Origin: Eledone cirrhosa
Lineage: Eukaryota > Mollusca > Cephalopoda > Octopoda > Eledonidae
Direction: 5' to 3'
DNA length: 64,000 nt
Assembly (NCBI GenBank): GCA_964016885.1
Contig: OZ024742.1
Span: forward strand, 1,960,810-2,024,809
The notes beneath the pieces were generated by a model. It worked only from the letters and a program-made list of their open reading frames with translations. It was not told the origin of the DNA and did no database searches. Of this stretch, positions 24,661 through 35,700 are shown one piece after another. Positions within the stretch are counted from its first letter, which is position 1. Each line of letters begins with the position of its first letter. A program made the position numbers and the translations under genes.

Positions 24661-27434
24661 TAGCAGTCAAATACCCACATTTACAACAGCTACTTCCTGA
24701 ACCATGAACGACCTGGTAGGTTGATCTTTTAGAAATGGCAGTCAAATACCCACATATACAACAGCTTCTTCCTGTACCAAGAACTACCTGGTAGGTTGAT
24801 CTTTTAGAAATGGCAGTCAAATACCCACATTTACAACAGCTTCTTGTACCAAGAACTAGCTGGTAGGTTGATCTTTTAGAAATAGCAGTCAAATACCCAC
24901 ATTTACAACAGCTTCTTCCTGTACCAAGAACTAGGTGGTAGGTTGATCTTTTAGAAATAGCAGTCAAATACCCACATTTACAACAGCTTCTTGTACCAAG
25001 AACTAGCTGGTAGGTTGATCTTTTAGAAATAGCAGTCAAATACCCACATTTACAACAGCTTCTTCCTGTACCAAGAACCACCTGGTAGGTCGATCTTTTA
25101 GAAATAGCAGTCAAATACCCACATTTACAACAGCTTCTTCCTGTACCAAGAACCACCTGGTAGGTTGATCTTTTAGAAATAGCAGTCAAATACCCGCATT
25201 TACAACAGCTTCTTCCTGTACCAAGAACCACCTGGTAGGTTGATCTTTTAGAAATAGCAGTCAAATACCCACATTTACAACAGCTTCTTCCTGTACCAAG
25301 AACCACCTGGTAGTTTGATCTTTTAGAAATAGCAGTCAAATACCCGCATTTACAACAGCTTCTTTCTGTACCAAGAACCACCTGGTAGGTTGATCTTTTA
25401 GAAATAGCAGTCAAATACCCACATTTACAACAGCTTCTTCCTGTACCAAGAACCACCTGGTAGGTTGATCTTTTAGAAATAGCAGTCAAATACCCGCATT
25501 TACAACAGCTTCTTCCTGTACCAAGAACCACCTGGTAGGTTGATCTTTTAGAAATAGCAGTCAAATACCCGCATTTACAACAGCTTCTTCCTGTACCAAG
25601 AACCACCTGGTAGGTTGATCTTTTAGAAATAGCAGTCAAATACCCGCATTTACAACAGCTTCTTCCTGTACCAAGAACCACCTGGTAGGTTGATCTTTCA
25701 GAAATAGCAGTCAAATACCCGCATTTACAACAGCTTCTTCCTATACCAAGAACCACCTGGTAGGTTGATCTTTCAGAAATAGCAGTCAAATACCCGCATT
25801 TACAACAGCTTCTTCCTGTACCAAGAACCACCTGGTAGGTTGATCTTTCAGAAATAGCAGTCAAATACCCGCATTTACAACAGCTCCTTCCTGTACCAAG
25901 AACTAGCTGGTAGATTGATCTTTTAGAAATAGCAGTCAAATACCCTCACTTACAACAGCTTCTTCCTGTACCAAGAACTAGCTGGCAGATTGATCTTTTA
26001 GAAATAGCAGTCAAATACCCACATTTACAACAGCTTCTTCCTGTACCAAGAACTAGCTGGTAGATTGATCTTTTAGAAATAGCAGTCAAATACCCGTATT
26101 TACAACAGCTTCTTCCTGTACCAAGAACTAGCTGGTAGATTGATCTTTTTGAAATAGCAGTCAAATACCCGCATTTACAACAGCTTCTTCCTGTACCAAG
26201 AACTAGCTGGTAGATTGATCTTTTAGAAATGGCAGTCAAATACCCACACTTACAACAGCTTCTTCCTGTACCAAGAACTACCTGGTAGATTGATCTTTTA
26301 GAAATAGCAGTCAAATACCCGCATTTACAACAGCTTCTTCCTGTACCAAGAACTACCTGGTAGATTGATCTTTTAGAAATAGCAGTCAAATACCCGCATT
26401 TACAACAGCTTCTTCCTGTACCAAGAACTAGCTGGTAGGTTGATCTTTTAGAAATAGCAGTCAAATACCCACATTTACAACAGCTTCTTCCTGTACCAAG
26501 AACTAGCTGGTAGGTTGATCTTTTAGAAATAGCAGTCAAATACCCACATTTACAACAGCTTCTTCCTGTACCAAGAACTAGCTGGTAGGTTGATCTTTTT
26601 GAAATAGCAGTCAAATACCCACATTTACAACAGCTTCTTCCTGTACCAAGAACTAGCTGGTTGGTTGATCTTTTAGAAATAGCAGTCAAATACCCACATT
26701 TACAACAGCTTCTTCCTGTACCAAGAACTAGCTGGTTGGTTGATCTTTTAGAAATAGCAGTCAAATACCCACATTTACAACAGCTTCTTCCTGTACCAAG
26801 AACTAGCTGGTAGGTTGATCTTTTAGAAATAGCAGTCAAATACCCACATTTACAACAGCTTCTTCCTGTACCAAGAACTAGCTGGTTGGTTGATCTTTTA
26901 GAAATAGCAGTCAAATACCCACATTTACAACAGCTTCTTCCTGTACCAAGAACTAGCTGGTTGGTTGATCTTTTAGAAATAGCAGTCAAATACCCACATT
27001 TACAACAGCTTCTTCCTGTACTAAGAACTAGCTGGTAGGTTGATCTTTTAGAAATAGCAGTCAAATACCCACATTTACAACAGCTTCTTCTTGTACCAAG
27101 AACTACCTGGTAGGTTGATCTTTTAGAAACAGCAGTCAAATACCCACATTTACAACAGCTTCTTCCTTTAGTACAAACTACCTGGTGGGTTGATCTTTTA
27201 GAAATAGCAGTCAAATACCCACATTTACAACTGCTTCTTCTTGTACCAAGAACTAGGTGGTAGGTTGATCTTTTAGAAATAGCAGTCAAATACCCGCATT
27301 TACAACAGCTTCTTCTTGTACCAAGAACTACCTGGTAGGTTGATCTTTTAGAAATAGCAGTCAAACACCCAGATTTACAACAGCTTCTTCCTGTACCAAG
27401 AACTAGCTGGTAGGTTGATGTTTTAGAAATAGCA

Positions 27435-27439
27435 GTCAA
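27435..27439. repeat. Target site duplication, left copy
   Basis: 'gtcaa' at the satellite-LINE boundary. The intact satellite reads 'agcagtcaaatacccac' here. The same five bases restart the satellite at 30377-30381. A 5-bp duplication is short for a LINE, so microhomology cannot be excluded. Confidence 0.6.
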
Positions 27440-27562
27440 TATAATATAATAATAATAATATAATAATGAAATTATTGTGTAAAGTGCTCAGGTGCACTAC
27501 AAATCGTCAATATAGTACATAGAATAATACACAAATGCCAGGGAAGTACATGTTTGTATGTG
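27440..27562 (-). other. LINE 3' UTR and terminal ATT-type microsatellite
   Basis: In the element's sense, about 95 bp follow the stop codon, including 'gcacctgagcactttacaca' and 'ataatttcattattat'. It then ends in ATT/TAT repeats that abut the satellite at 27439. A short 3' UTR with a terminal microsatellite rather than a long poly(A) is usual for CR1/L2-type LINEs. Confidence 0.65.
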
Positions 27563-30322
27563 TTAGCTGTAGTGTTGGCGGATCTCGGGAAGCATGGAGG
27601 CCTTAAAGGATGCAGTGTCTCGACAGCTAACAACTGATGCAGGTAGTTTGTTCCATGCTTCAGCAACTCTGAGCGTGAAAAAATGTTTCCGAAAGTCATG
27701 GGAACTGTGCTGTTTTCTTACTTTGTGGGCATGTCCACGTGTGTTAGACACATGGAAATCGAAAAGGCACTCAGGGTTGTTGTTGGCAACATGGTTAACA
27801 ATTTTGTGGGTGTTTACCAAGTCAGTTGCCAGGCGTCGGAGCTTCAATGAATCCATGCCCAGGGAAGCAAGGCGCTCAGAGTATGGTAGATGCCTGATGG
27901 AGGGTATTCGCTTGGTTGCACGTCTCTGAACAGTTTCCAGGCGGTCAACGTCCTGAGCAAGATAGGGGTTCCAGACTGGTGATGCAAATTCTAAGTGTGG
28001 TTGCACCATAGCTGTATACAGCCTTAAATAGATATCTGGAGAGCGGCTGACAAAGGTCTTGCTGAGTGATGCTAAGACACCCTCGGCCCTCTTGACAATT
28101 TTAGAGACGTGCCTCGTCCAACGCAAATCGCTGCTGACCGTAATGCCCAGGTCACGTTCACAGGAAGACTTCTTGATATTAGTGCTGTGGAGGGAGTATG
28201 TGGACGCTGGGTTTTTACTCCCAAAATGCATGGTGGTGCACTTGTCCACAGCTAGCTTGAGTTGCCAGTTTGAGATCCACTGTTGCATTGTGTCCAGGTC
28301 AGACTGCAAGCAAGATCTATAGTGTTCAGGATCTGTCCTTTTTATCTCAAGGTACAGCTTGATGTCGTCTGCGTACTTTAGTACTGTGGCATTCCTTAAG
28401 TTGGCATCTATGTCATTAATATATGCCACAAACAAAAGGGGGCCAAGAACAGATCCCTGAGGTACACCAGATGACATCTCATATGGTGAGGAATGCTGTC
28501 CCAGAACCGTGACTACCTCTCTTCGACTGAGAATGAAGGACTTCAACCAGTTAAAAAGATCATCCTTCACACCCATTGCAGAGAGTTTTGCCATAAGCCT
28601 TTTGTGTGGCACAGAATTGAAGGCCTTCGCAAAGTCAAGGTAAACAACATCCACCCATGAGCCGCCATCAGTGATCCGGGTGATGTCCTCAAGAAACTCT
28701 ATAAGTTGATCACAGCAGCTGGAGTTGGGGATAAATCCAAATTGCGAGGGCCGGATAAGACTGTGAGAGTTCCAGAAGTTCCAAAGTGTTTCTCTGACAC
28801 AGGATTCCATCAGTTTGGCGATGCAACTAGTAAGACTGACCGGACGATAGTTCACAGGTGATGTGCGGTCACCCTTTTTGAACAGAGGAATTACACTGGC
28901 AGTTTTCCACTGTTCTGGAGTATCACTGTTGTTCAGACAGAATTGGAAGAAGCGTGATAACTGGTGTAGAAGGAAGTACCCACCACGTTTAAGAAGCAGG
29001 TACGTAACACCATCAAGACCAGGAGAGGCATGGTTGCGTTTATTTTTTAGGTGACGTCGCAGCATTGCAGGTGTAAATTCCATGGTTGTAATAGAGTCCG
29101 GTGTCTTAGGTGGTGGAGACGGTACATTCTGGTCTTCAATGGTGAAAATGCCTGCAGAGCATTCAGCAATGAGCTCTGCGCATTCCTTGGGGTCGTCAGT
29201 AACCTGGCTTGTGTGGGGATTGCGAAGAGGACCAACTGGAGAGTGAGGCCTCTGCTTTGAGTGAACATACTTCCAGAACACCTTACTGTCAGGGCTGGTT
29301 GCTATGCGCTGCTCAAATTGAAGCACTGCCTTTTTTGTCACCTGTTTGAGGTGGTTGGACGATCTATTTCGCCTCTTCCTATTAATGTCTGATTTGTGAA
29401 GTTTGTACTCACGTTCAGCATTGCGCCGTTCTTTTCTGGCAAGACGGACTGCTGCAGTCTCCCAAATTGCGCTTTTAGGATGTTTTTTCCGCTTACGTGG
29501 CACCGATGCTGCACATGCTGTCCATATTGAGCTCAGGATGTTCTGGAGTACAGTGTTGACATCTCCAGAGTCATAGAACTCAAGCCAGTTTGGCCGTTGC
29601 AACTCGGTGCAGTAACAGTTCCAGTCTGCTTTATTCCAGTCAAAGTGAGCAGTTTGGAGATGGTTGTGGTTCTTGTTACTGCCCATGAGGGATAGATTGG
29701 CAATGATCATAGCATGATCAGAGTCACCTAAAGGTTCCTCAGCAGTAACACTAATGACCGTTTCAGGAGTAGTGGTGAAGAGTAGGTCCAAAGTGTTGTC
29801 ACCTCTCGTTGGGGAGGTGACCACCTGGGACCAACTCGAGTCCAGCACCAGCTCAAGGAAGTCATTTGCACTTGGCGGCCAACGAAAGGTCTCCCAGTCA
29901 ATCTCAGGGTGATTGAAGTCACCTGCAATGAAAACATAAGTGGCTGTCTTCCTGGCAGCAGCTCTGAGGATATCACAAAGTTGAGTGTCCTGATGGTAAT
30001 TTGGGGGACGGTAAACGACTCCAAGTAGCAGTGTTGACATGGTCATACGTATATCGCAGAAAAAAACTTCCTGCTGTGATTGGTTCAAATCAGCACAAGG
30101 AATTGCCGACAGATTTGACCGAACGTAGACCATTACACCACCACCACGACGATTAATACGGTCTTTACGAAACAGGTTGTAGCCAGTCATGCTGAAAACC
30201 CCATCACAGAGTAAGGGATGTTCCCAAGTTTCCGTGACTGTAATGAAGTCCGGGTTGATACTTTTGACGTAGGAGTCAAAAAGATGAATCTTATTGCATA
30301 GACTACGTGCATTCAAGGACAA
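27563..30322 (-). CDS. LINE ORF2 protein: AP-like endonuclease plus reverse transcriptase, N-terminus incomplete
   Basis: The 919-residue frame has no internal stop or frameshift. Residues 1-210 are an endonuclease/exonuclease/phosphatase domain: 'LNARS' with Asn4, 'TETW' with Glu31, 'VVYRPPN' at 102-108, 'GDFN' at 134-137 and 'SDH' at 201-203. The reverse transcriptase runs from about 430 to 700: 'SPGLDG' 433-438, 'NYRPVSLTS' 491-499, 'YLDFAKAFNSVPH' 561-573 with Asp563, 'SGVPQGSVLGPLLF' 618-631 and 'YADD' 650-653. Residues 700-919 are the C-terminal region typical of CR1/L2-type elements ('FASPVWNPYL' 779-788). All catalytic residues I can check are present. The role would be nicking target DNA and copying its RNA into the nick. 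The start is a TTG placed by frame only: the first in-frame ATG is residue 44, inside the endonuclease, and an in-frame TAG lies at 30329-30331. The true start is therefore lost by 5' truncation or blocked by that stop, and the copy is probably not autonomous. Confidence 0.88.
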   Translation of the reverse strand: MSLNARSLCNKIHLFDSYVKSINPDFITVTETWEHPLLCDGVFSMTGYNLFRKDRINRRGGGVMVYVRSNLSAIPCADLNQSQQEVFFCDIRMTMSTLLLGVVYRPPNYHQDTQLCDILRAAARKTATYVFIAGDFNHPEIDWETFRWPPSANDFLELVLDSSWSQVVTSPTRGDNTLDLLFTTTPETVISVTAEEPLGDSDHAMIIANLSLMGSNKNHNHLQTAHFDWNKADWNCYCTELQRPNWLEFYDSGDVNTVLQNILSSIWTACAASVPRKRKKHPKSAIWETAAVRLARKERRNAEREYKLHKSDINRKRRNRSSNHLKQVTKKAVLQFEQRIATSPDSKVFWKYVHSKQRPHSPVGPLRNPHTSQVTDDPKECAELIAECSAGIFTIEDQNVPSPPPKTPDSITTMEFTPAMLRRHLKNKRNHASPGLDGVTYLLLKRGGYFLLHQLSRFFQFCLNNSDTPEQWKTASVIPLFKKGDRTSPVNYRPVSLTSCIAKLMESCVRETLWNFWNSHSLIRPSQFGFIPNSSCCDQLIEFLEDITRITDGGSWVDVVYLDFAKAFNSVPHKRLMAKLSAMGVKDDLFNWLKSFILSRREVVTVLGQHSSPYEMSSGVPQGSVLGPLLFVAYINDIDANLRNATVLKYADDIKLYLEIKRTDPEHYRSCLQSDLDTMQQWISNWQLKLAVDKCTTMHFGSKNPASTYSLHSTNIKKSSCERDLGITVSSDLRWTRHVSKIVKRAEGVLASLSKTFVSRSPDIYLRLYTAMVQPHLEFASPVWNPYLAQDVDRLETVQRRATKRIPSIRHLPYSERLASLGMDSLKLRRLATDLVNTHKIVNHVANNNPECLFDFHVSNTRGHAHKVRKQHSSHDFRKHFFTLRVAEAWNKLPASVVSCRDTASFKASMLPEIRQHYS

Positions 30323-30376
30323 CAGTTTCTACTTTGATTCCAGTCTATGATTATGTGCAGGGGATGGCAGGTTGTT
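30323..30376 (-). other. LINE 5' remnant upstream of the ORF, with an in-frame TAG
   Basis: In the element's sense this stretch starts 'aacaacctgccatcccc'. The ORF2 frame is open across it except for TAG at 30331-30329, four codons before the listed first codon. If that stop is a point mutation, the coding frame would extend to the very 5' edge of the insertion. That would support 5' truncation within ORF2 rather than a natural start. Confidence 0.55.
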
Positions 30377-30381
30377 GTCAA
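30377..30381. repeat. Target site duplication, right copy
   Basis: 'gtcaa' where the satellite resumes ('gtcaaatacccac'), matching 27435-27439. Together the two copies restore the uninterrupted satellite sequence if the insertion is removed. Confidence 0.6.
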
Positions 30382-31140
30382 ATACCCACATTTACAACAA
30401 CTTCTTCCTGAACCATGAACGACCTGGTAGGTTGATCTTTTAGATATGGCAGTCAAATACCCACATTTACAACAACTTCTTCCTGAACCATGAACGACCT
30501 GGTAGGTTGATCTTTTAGATATGGCAGTCAAATACCCACATTTACAACAGCTTCTTCTTGTACCAAGAACTAGCTGGTAGGTTGATCTTTTAGAAATAAC
30601 AGTCAAATACCCACATTTACAACAGCTTCTTCCTGTACCAAGAACTAGCTGGTAGGTTGATCTTTTAGAAATAGCAGTCAAATACCCACATTTACAACAA
30701 CTTCTTCCTGAACCATGAAAGACCTGGTAGGTTGATCTTTTAGAAATAGCAGTCAAATACCCACATTTACAACAGCTTCTTCTTGTACCAAGAACTAGAT
30801 GGTTGGTTGATCTTTTTGAAATAGCAGGCAAATACCCACATTTACAACAGCTTCTTCTTGTACCAAGAACTAGCTGGTAGGTTGATCTTTTAGAAATAAC
30901 AGTCAAATACCCACATTTACAACAGCTTCTTCCTGTACCAAGAACTACCTGGTAGGTTGATCTTTTAGAAATAGCAGTCAAATACCCACATTTACAACAG
31001 CTTCTTCCTGTACCAAGAACTAGCTGGTAGGTTCATCTTTTAGAAATAGCAGTCAAATAACCTCATTTACAACAGCTTCGTCCTGTAGTACAAACCACCT
31101 GGTAGGTTGATCTTTTAGAAATAGCAGTCAAATACCCACA

Positions 31141-32340
31141 TTTACAACAACTTCTTCCTGAACCATGAACTACCTGGTAGGTTGATCTTTTAGAAATAGC
31201 AGTCAAATACCCACATTTACAACAGCTTTTTCTTGTACCAAGAACTAGCTGGTAGGTTGATCTTTTAGAAATAGCAGTCAAATACCCACATTTACAACAG
31301 CTTCTTCCTGTACCAAGAACTAGCTGGTAGGTTGATCTTTTAGAAATAGCAGTCAAATACCCACATTTACAACAGCTTCTTCCTGTACCAAGAACTAGCT
31401 GGTAGGTTGATCTTTTAGAAATAGCAGTCAAATACCCTCATTTACAACAGCTTCGTCCTGTAGTACAAACCACCTGGTAGGTTGATCTTTTAGAAATAGC
31501 AGTCAAATACCCACATTTACAACAGCTTCTTCCTGTACCAAGAACTAGCTGTTAGGTTGATCTTTTAGAAATAGCAGTCAAATACCCACATTTACAACAA
31601 CTTCTTCCTGAACCATGAACTACCTGGTAGGTTGATCTTTTAGAAATAGCAGTCAAATACCCACATTTACAACAGCTTCTTCCTGTACCAAGAACTAGCT
31701 GGTAGGTTGATCTTTTAGAAATAGCAGTCAAATACCCACATTTACAACAACTTCTTCCTGAACCATGAACTACCTGGTAGGTTGATCTTTTAGAAATAGC
31801 AGTCAAATACCCACATTTACAACAGCTTTTTCTTGTACCAAGAACTAGCTGGTAGGTTGATCTTTTAGAAATAGCAGTCAAATACCCACATTTACAACAG
31901 CTTCTTCCTGTACCAAGAACTAGCTGGTAGGTTGATCTTTTAGAAATAGCAGTCAAATACCCACATTTACAACAGCTTCTTCCTGTACCAAGAACTAGCT
32001 GGTAGGTTGATCTTTTAGAAATAGCAGTCAAATACCCTCATTTACAACAGCTTCGTCCTGTAGTACAAACCACCTGGTAGGTTGATCTTTTAGAAATAGC
32101 AGTCAAATACCCACATTTACAACAGCTTCTTCCTGTACCAAGAACTAGCTGTTAGGTTGATCTTTTAGAAATAGCAGTCAAATACCCACATTTACAACAA
32201 CTTCTTCCTGAACCATGAACTACCTGGTAGGTTGATCTTTTAGAAATAGCAGTCAAATACCCACATTTACAACAGCTTCTTCCTGTACCAAGAACTAGCT
32301 GGTAGGTTGATCTTTTAGAAATAGCAGTCAAATACCCACA
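31141..32340. repeat. 600-bp higher-order repeat, two copies (8 x 75 bp)
   Basis: 31141-31740 and 31741-32340 match line for line where compared. They include the 'cctcatttacaacagcttcg' unit (about 31437 and 32037), the 'gctgttaggttgatc' unit and the 'acaacaacttcttcctgaac' units. The spacing is exactly 600 bp. They diverge from 32341 on. Confidence 0.88.
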
Positions 32341-32759
32341 TTTACAACAGCTTCTTCCTGTACCAAGAACTAGCTGGAAGATTGATGTTTTAGAAATAGC
32401 AGTCAAATACCCACATTTACAACAGCTTCTTCCTGTACCAAGATCTAGCTGTTAGGTTGATCTTTTAGAAATAGCAGTCAAATACCCACATTTACAACAG
32501 CTTCTTCCTGTACCAAGAACTAGGTGGTAGGTTGATCTTTTAGAAATAGCAGTCAAATACCCACATTTACAACAGCTTCTTCCTGTACCAAGAACTAGCT
32601 GGTAGGTTGATCTTTTAGAAATAGCAGTCAAATACCCACATTTACAAGAGCTTCTTCTTGTACCAAGAACAAGCTGGTAGATTGATGTTTTAGAAATAGC
32701 AGTCAAATACCCACATTTACAACAGCTTCTTCCTGTAACAAGATCTAGCTGGTAGGTTG

Positions 32760-35700
32760 ATCTTTTAGAAATAGCAGTCAAATACCCGCATTTACAACAG
32801 CTTCTTCCTGTACAAAGAACTAGGTGGTAGGTTGATCTTTTAGAAATAGCAGTCAAATACCCACATTTACAACAGCTTCTTCCTGTACCAAGAACTAGCT
32901 GGTAGGTTGATCTTTTAGAAATAGCAGTCAAATACCCACATTTACAACAGCTTCTTCCTGTACCAAGAACTACCTGGTAGGTTGATCTTTTAGAAATAGC
33001 AGTCAAATATCCACATTTACAACAGCTTCTTCCTGTACCAAGAACTACCTGGTAGGTTGATCTTTTAGAAATAGCAGTCAAATACCCACATTTACAACAG
33101 CTTCTTCCTGTACCAAGATCTAGCTGGTAGGTTGATCTTTTAGAAATAGCAGTCAAATACCCACATTTACAACAGCTTCTTCCTGTACCAAGAACTACCT
33201 GGTAGGTTGATCTTTTAGAAATAGCAGTCAAATACCCACATTTACAACAGCTTCTTCCTGTACCAAGAACTAGCTGGTAGGTTGATCTTTTAGAAATAGC
33301 AGTCAAATACCCACATTTACAACAGCTTCTTCCTGTACCAAGAACTAGCTGGTAGGTTGATCTTTTAGAAATAGCAGTCAAATACCCACATTTACAACAG
33401 CTTCTTCCTGTGCCAAGAACTAGCTGGTAGGTTGATCTTTTAGAAATAGCAGTCAAATACCCACATTTACAACAGCTTCTTCCTGTACCAAGAACTACCT
33501 GGTAGGTTGATCTTTTAGAAATAGCAGTCAAATACCCACATTTACAACAGCTTCTTTCTGTACCATGAACTAGCTGGTAGGTTGATCTTTTAGAAATAGC
33601 AGTCAAATACCCACATTTACAAAAGCTTCTTCCTGTACCAAGAACTAGCTGGTAGGTTGATCTTTTAGAAATAGCAGTCAAATACCCGCATTTACAACAG
33701 CTTCTTGTACCAAGAACTAGCTGGTAGGTTGATCTTTTAGAAATAGCAGTCAAATACCCACATTTACAACAGCTTCTTCCTCTACCAAGAACTACCTGGT
33801 AGGTTGATCTTTTAGAAATTGCAGTCAAATACCCACATTTACAACAGCTTCTTCTTGTACCAAGAACTAGCTGGTAGGTTGATCTTTTAGAAATAGCAGT
33901 CAAATACCCGCATTTACAACAGCTTCTTCTTGTACCAAGAACTAGCTGGTAGGTTGAACTTTTAGAAATAGCAGTCAAATACCCACATTTACAAAAGCTT
34001 TGTCCTGTAGTACAAACTACCTGGTAGGTTGATCTTTTAGAAATAGCAGTAAAATACCCACATTTACAACAGCTTCTTCCTGTACCATGAACTACCTGGT
34101 AGGTTGATCTTTTAGAAATGGCAGTCAAATACCCACATTTACAACAGCTTCTTCTTGTACCAAGAACTAGCTGGTAGGTTGATGTTTTAGAAATAGCAGT
34201 CAAATACCCACATTTACAACAGCTTCTTCTTGTACCAAGAACTAGCTGGTAGGTTGAACTTTTAGAAATAGCAGTCAAATACCCACATTTACAACAGCCT
34301 CTTCCTGTACCATGAACTACCTGGTAGGTTGATCTTTTAGAAATAGCAGTCAAATAGCCACATTTACAACAGCTTCTTCCTGTACTAAGAACTAGCTGGT
34401 AGATTGATGTTTTAGAAATAGCAGTCAAATACCCACATTTACAACAGCTTCTTCCTGTACCAAGATCTAGCTGGTAGGTTGAGCTTTTAGAAATAGCAGT
34501 CAAATACCCGCATTTACAACAGCTTCTTCCTGTACAAAGAACTAGGTGGTAGGTTGATCTTTTAGAAATAGCAGTCAAATACCCGCATTTACAACAGCTT
34601 CTTCCTGTACAAAGAACTAGGTGGTAGGTTGATCTTTTAGAAATAGCAGTCAAATACCCGCATTTACAACAGCTTCTTCCTGTACCAAGAACTAGCTGGT
34701 AGGTTGATCTTTTAGAAATAGCAGTCAAATACCCACATTTACAACAGCTTCTTCCTGTACCAAGAACTACCTGGTAGGTTGATCTTTTAGAAATAGCAGT
34801 CAAATACCCACATTTACAACAGCTTCTTTCTGTACCATGAACTAGCTGGTAGGTTGATCTTTTAGAAATAGCAGTCAAATACCCACATTTACAAAAGCTT
34901 CTTCCTGTACCAAGAACTAGCTGGTAGGTTGATCTTTTAGAAATAGCAGTCAAATACCCGCATTTACAACAGCTTCTTGTACCAAGAACTGGCTGGTAGG
35001 TTGATCTTTTAGAAATAGCAGTCAAATACCCACATTTACAACAGCTTCTTCCTGTACCAAGAACTACCTGGTAGGTTGATCTTTTAGAAATTGCAGTCAA
35101 ATACCCACATTTACAACAGCTTCTTCTTGTACCAAGAACTAGCTGGTAGGTTGATCTTTTAGAAATAGCAGTCAAATACCCGCATTTACAACAGCTTCTT
35201 CTTGTACCAAGAACTAGCTGGTAGGTTGAACTTTTAGAAATAGCAGTCAAATACCCACATTTACAAAAGCTTTGTCCTGTAGTACAAACTACCTGGTAGG
35301 TTGATCTTTTAGAAATAGCAGTAAAATACCCACATTTACAACAGCTTCTTCCTGTACCATGAACTACCTGGTAGGTTGATCTTTTAGAAATGGCAGTCAA
35401 ATACCCACATTTACAACAGCTTCTTCTTGCACCAAGAACTAGCTGGTAGGTTGATGTTTTAGAAATAGCAGTCAAATACCACATTTACAACAGCTTCTTC
35501 TTGTACCAAGAACTAGCTGGTAGGTTGAACTTTTAGAAATAGCAGTCAAATACCCACATTTACAACAGCCTCTTCCTGTACCATGAACTACCTGGTAGGT
35601 TGATCTTTTAGAAATAGCAGTCAAATACCCACATTTACAACAGCTTCTTCCTGTACTAAGAACTAGCTGGTAGATTGATGTTTTAGAAATAGCAGTCAAA

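Larger units (their letters stand above)
4600..27439 (-). repeat. 75-bp satellite array, left block
   Basis: About 300 tandem units. A representative 75-bp period is 23161-23235. Landmarks in plus-strand order are 'gtaccaagaact', then 'a(c/g)ctggtaggttgatc', 'ttttagaaatagcagtcaaa', 'tacccacatttacaacag' and 'cttcttc'. A 72-bp variant lacking one 'ttc' ('agcttcttgtaccc') is frequent in the first 11 kb, usually with 'cattcacaatag'. Variants sit at fixed unit positions and travel in linked sets. Minus-strand reading frames stay open for up to 1431 codons here, translating to a 24-25-residue Cys-rich repeat, but they are broken by recurrent nonsense and 1-bp deletion variants. No other gene was found in this interval. 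The array starts in mid-unit at 4600 and is cut by the LINE at 27440. Confidence 0.95.
27440..30376 (-). mobile_element. CR1/L2-like non-LTR retrotransposon (LINE) inserted in the satellite
   Basis: A 2937-bp insertion interrupts the 75-bp satellite and is flanked by 'gtcaa' repeats. It reads on the minus strand. The 5' end (about 30376-30323) is short and lacks an ORF1 or UTR, as expected for a 5'-truncated copy. The body is one endonuclease-RT ORF. The 3' region (27562-27440) is a short UTR ending in an ATT/TAT microsatellite. No LTRs and no RNase H or integrase are seen. The AP-type endonuclease, the YADD reverse transcriptase and the C-terminal block with 'SPVWNPY' place it in the Jockey/CR1/L2/Rex1 part of the LINE tree; the exact clade needs a tree. 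The uninterrupted ORF suggests a young insertion, later than the spread of the satellite. Confidence 0.9.

Noticed and set aside
27594..29268. Plus-strand and alternative-frame ORFs inside the LINE (63-111 aa)
   Set aside because: They overlap the 919-codon reverse transcriptase frame on the opposite strand or in another frame and show no family motifs.
27440..30376. Retroviral or LTR-type element
   Set aside because: No LTRs, protease, RNase H or integrase. The endonuclease is the AP-like type fused to a LINE-type RT.
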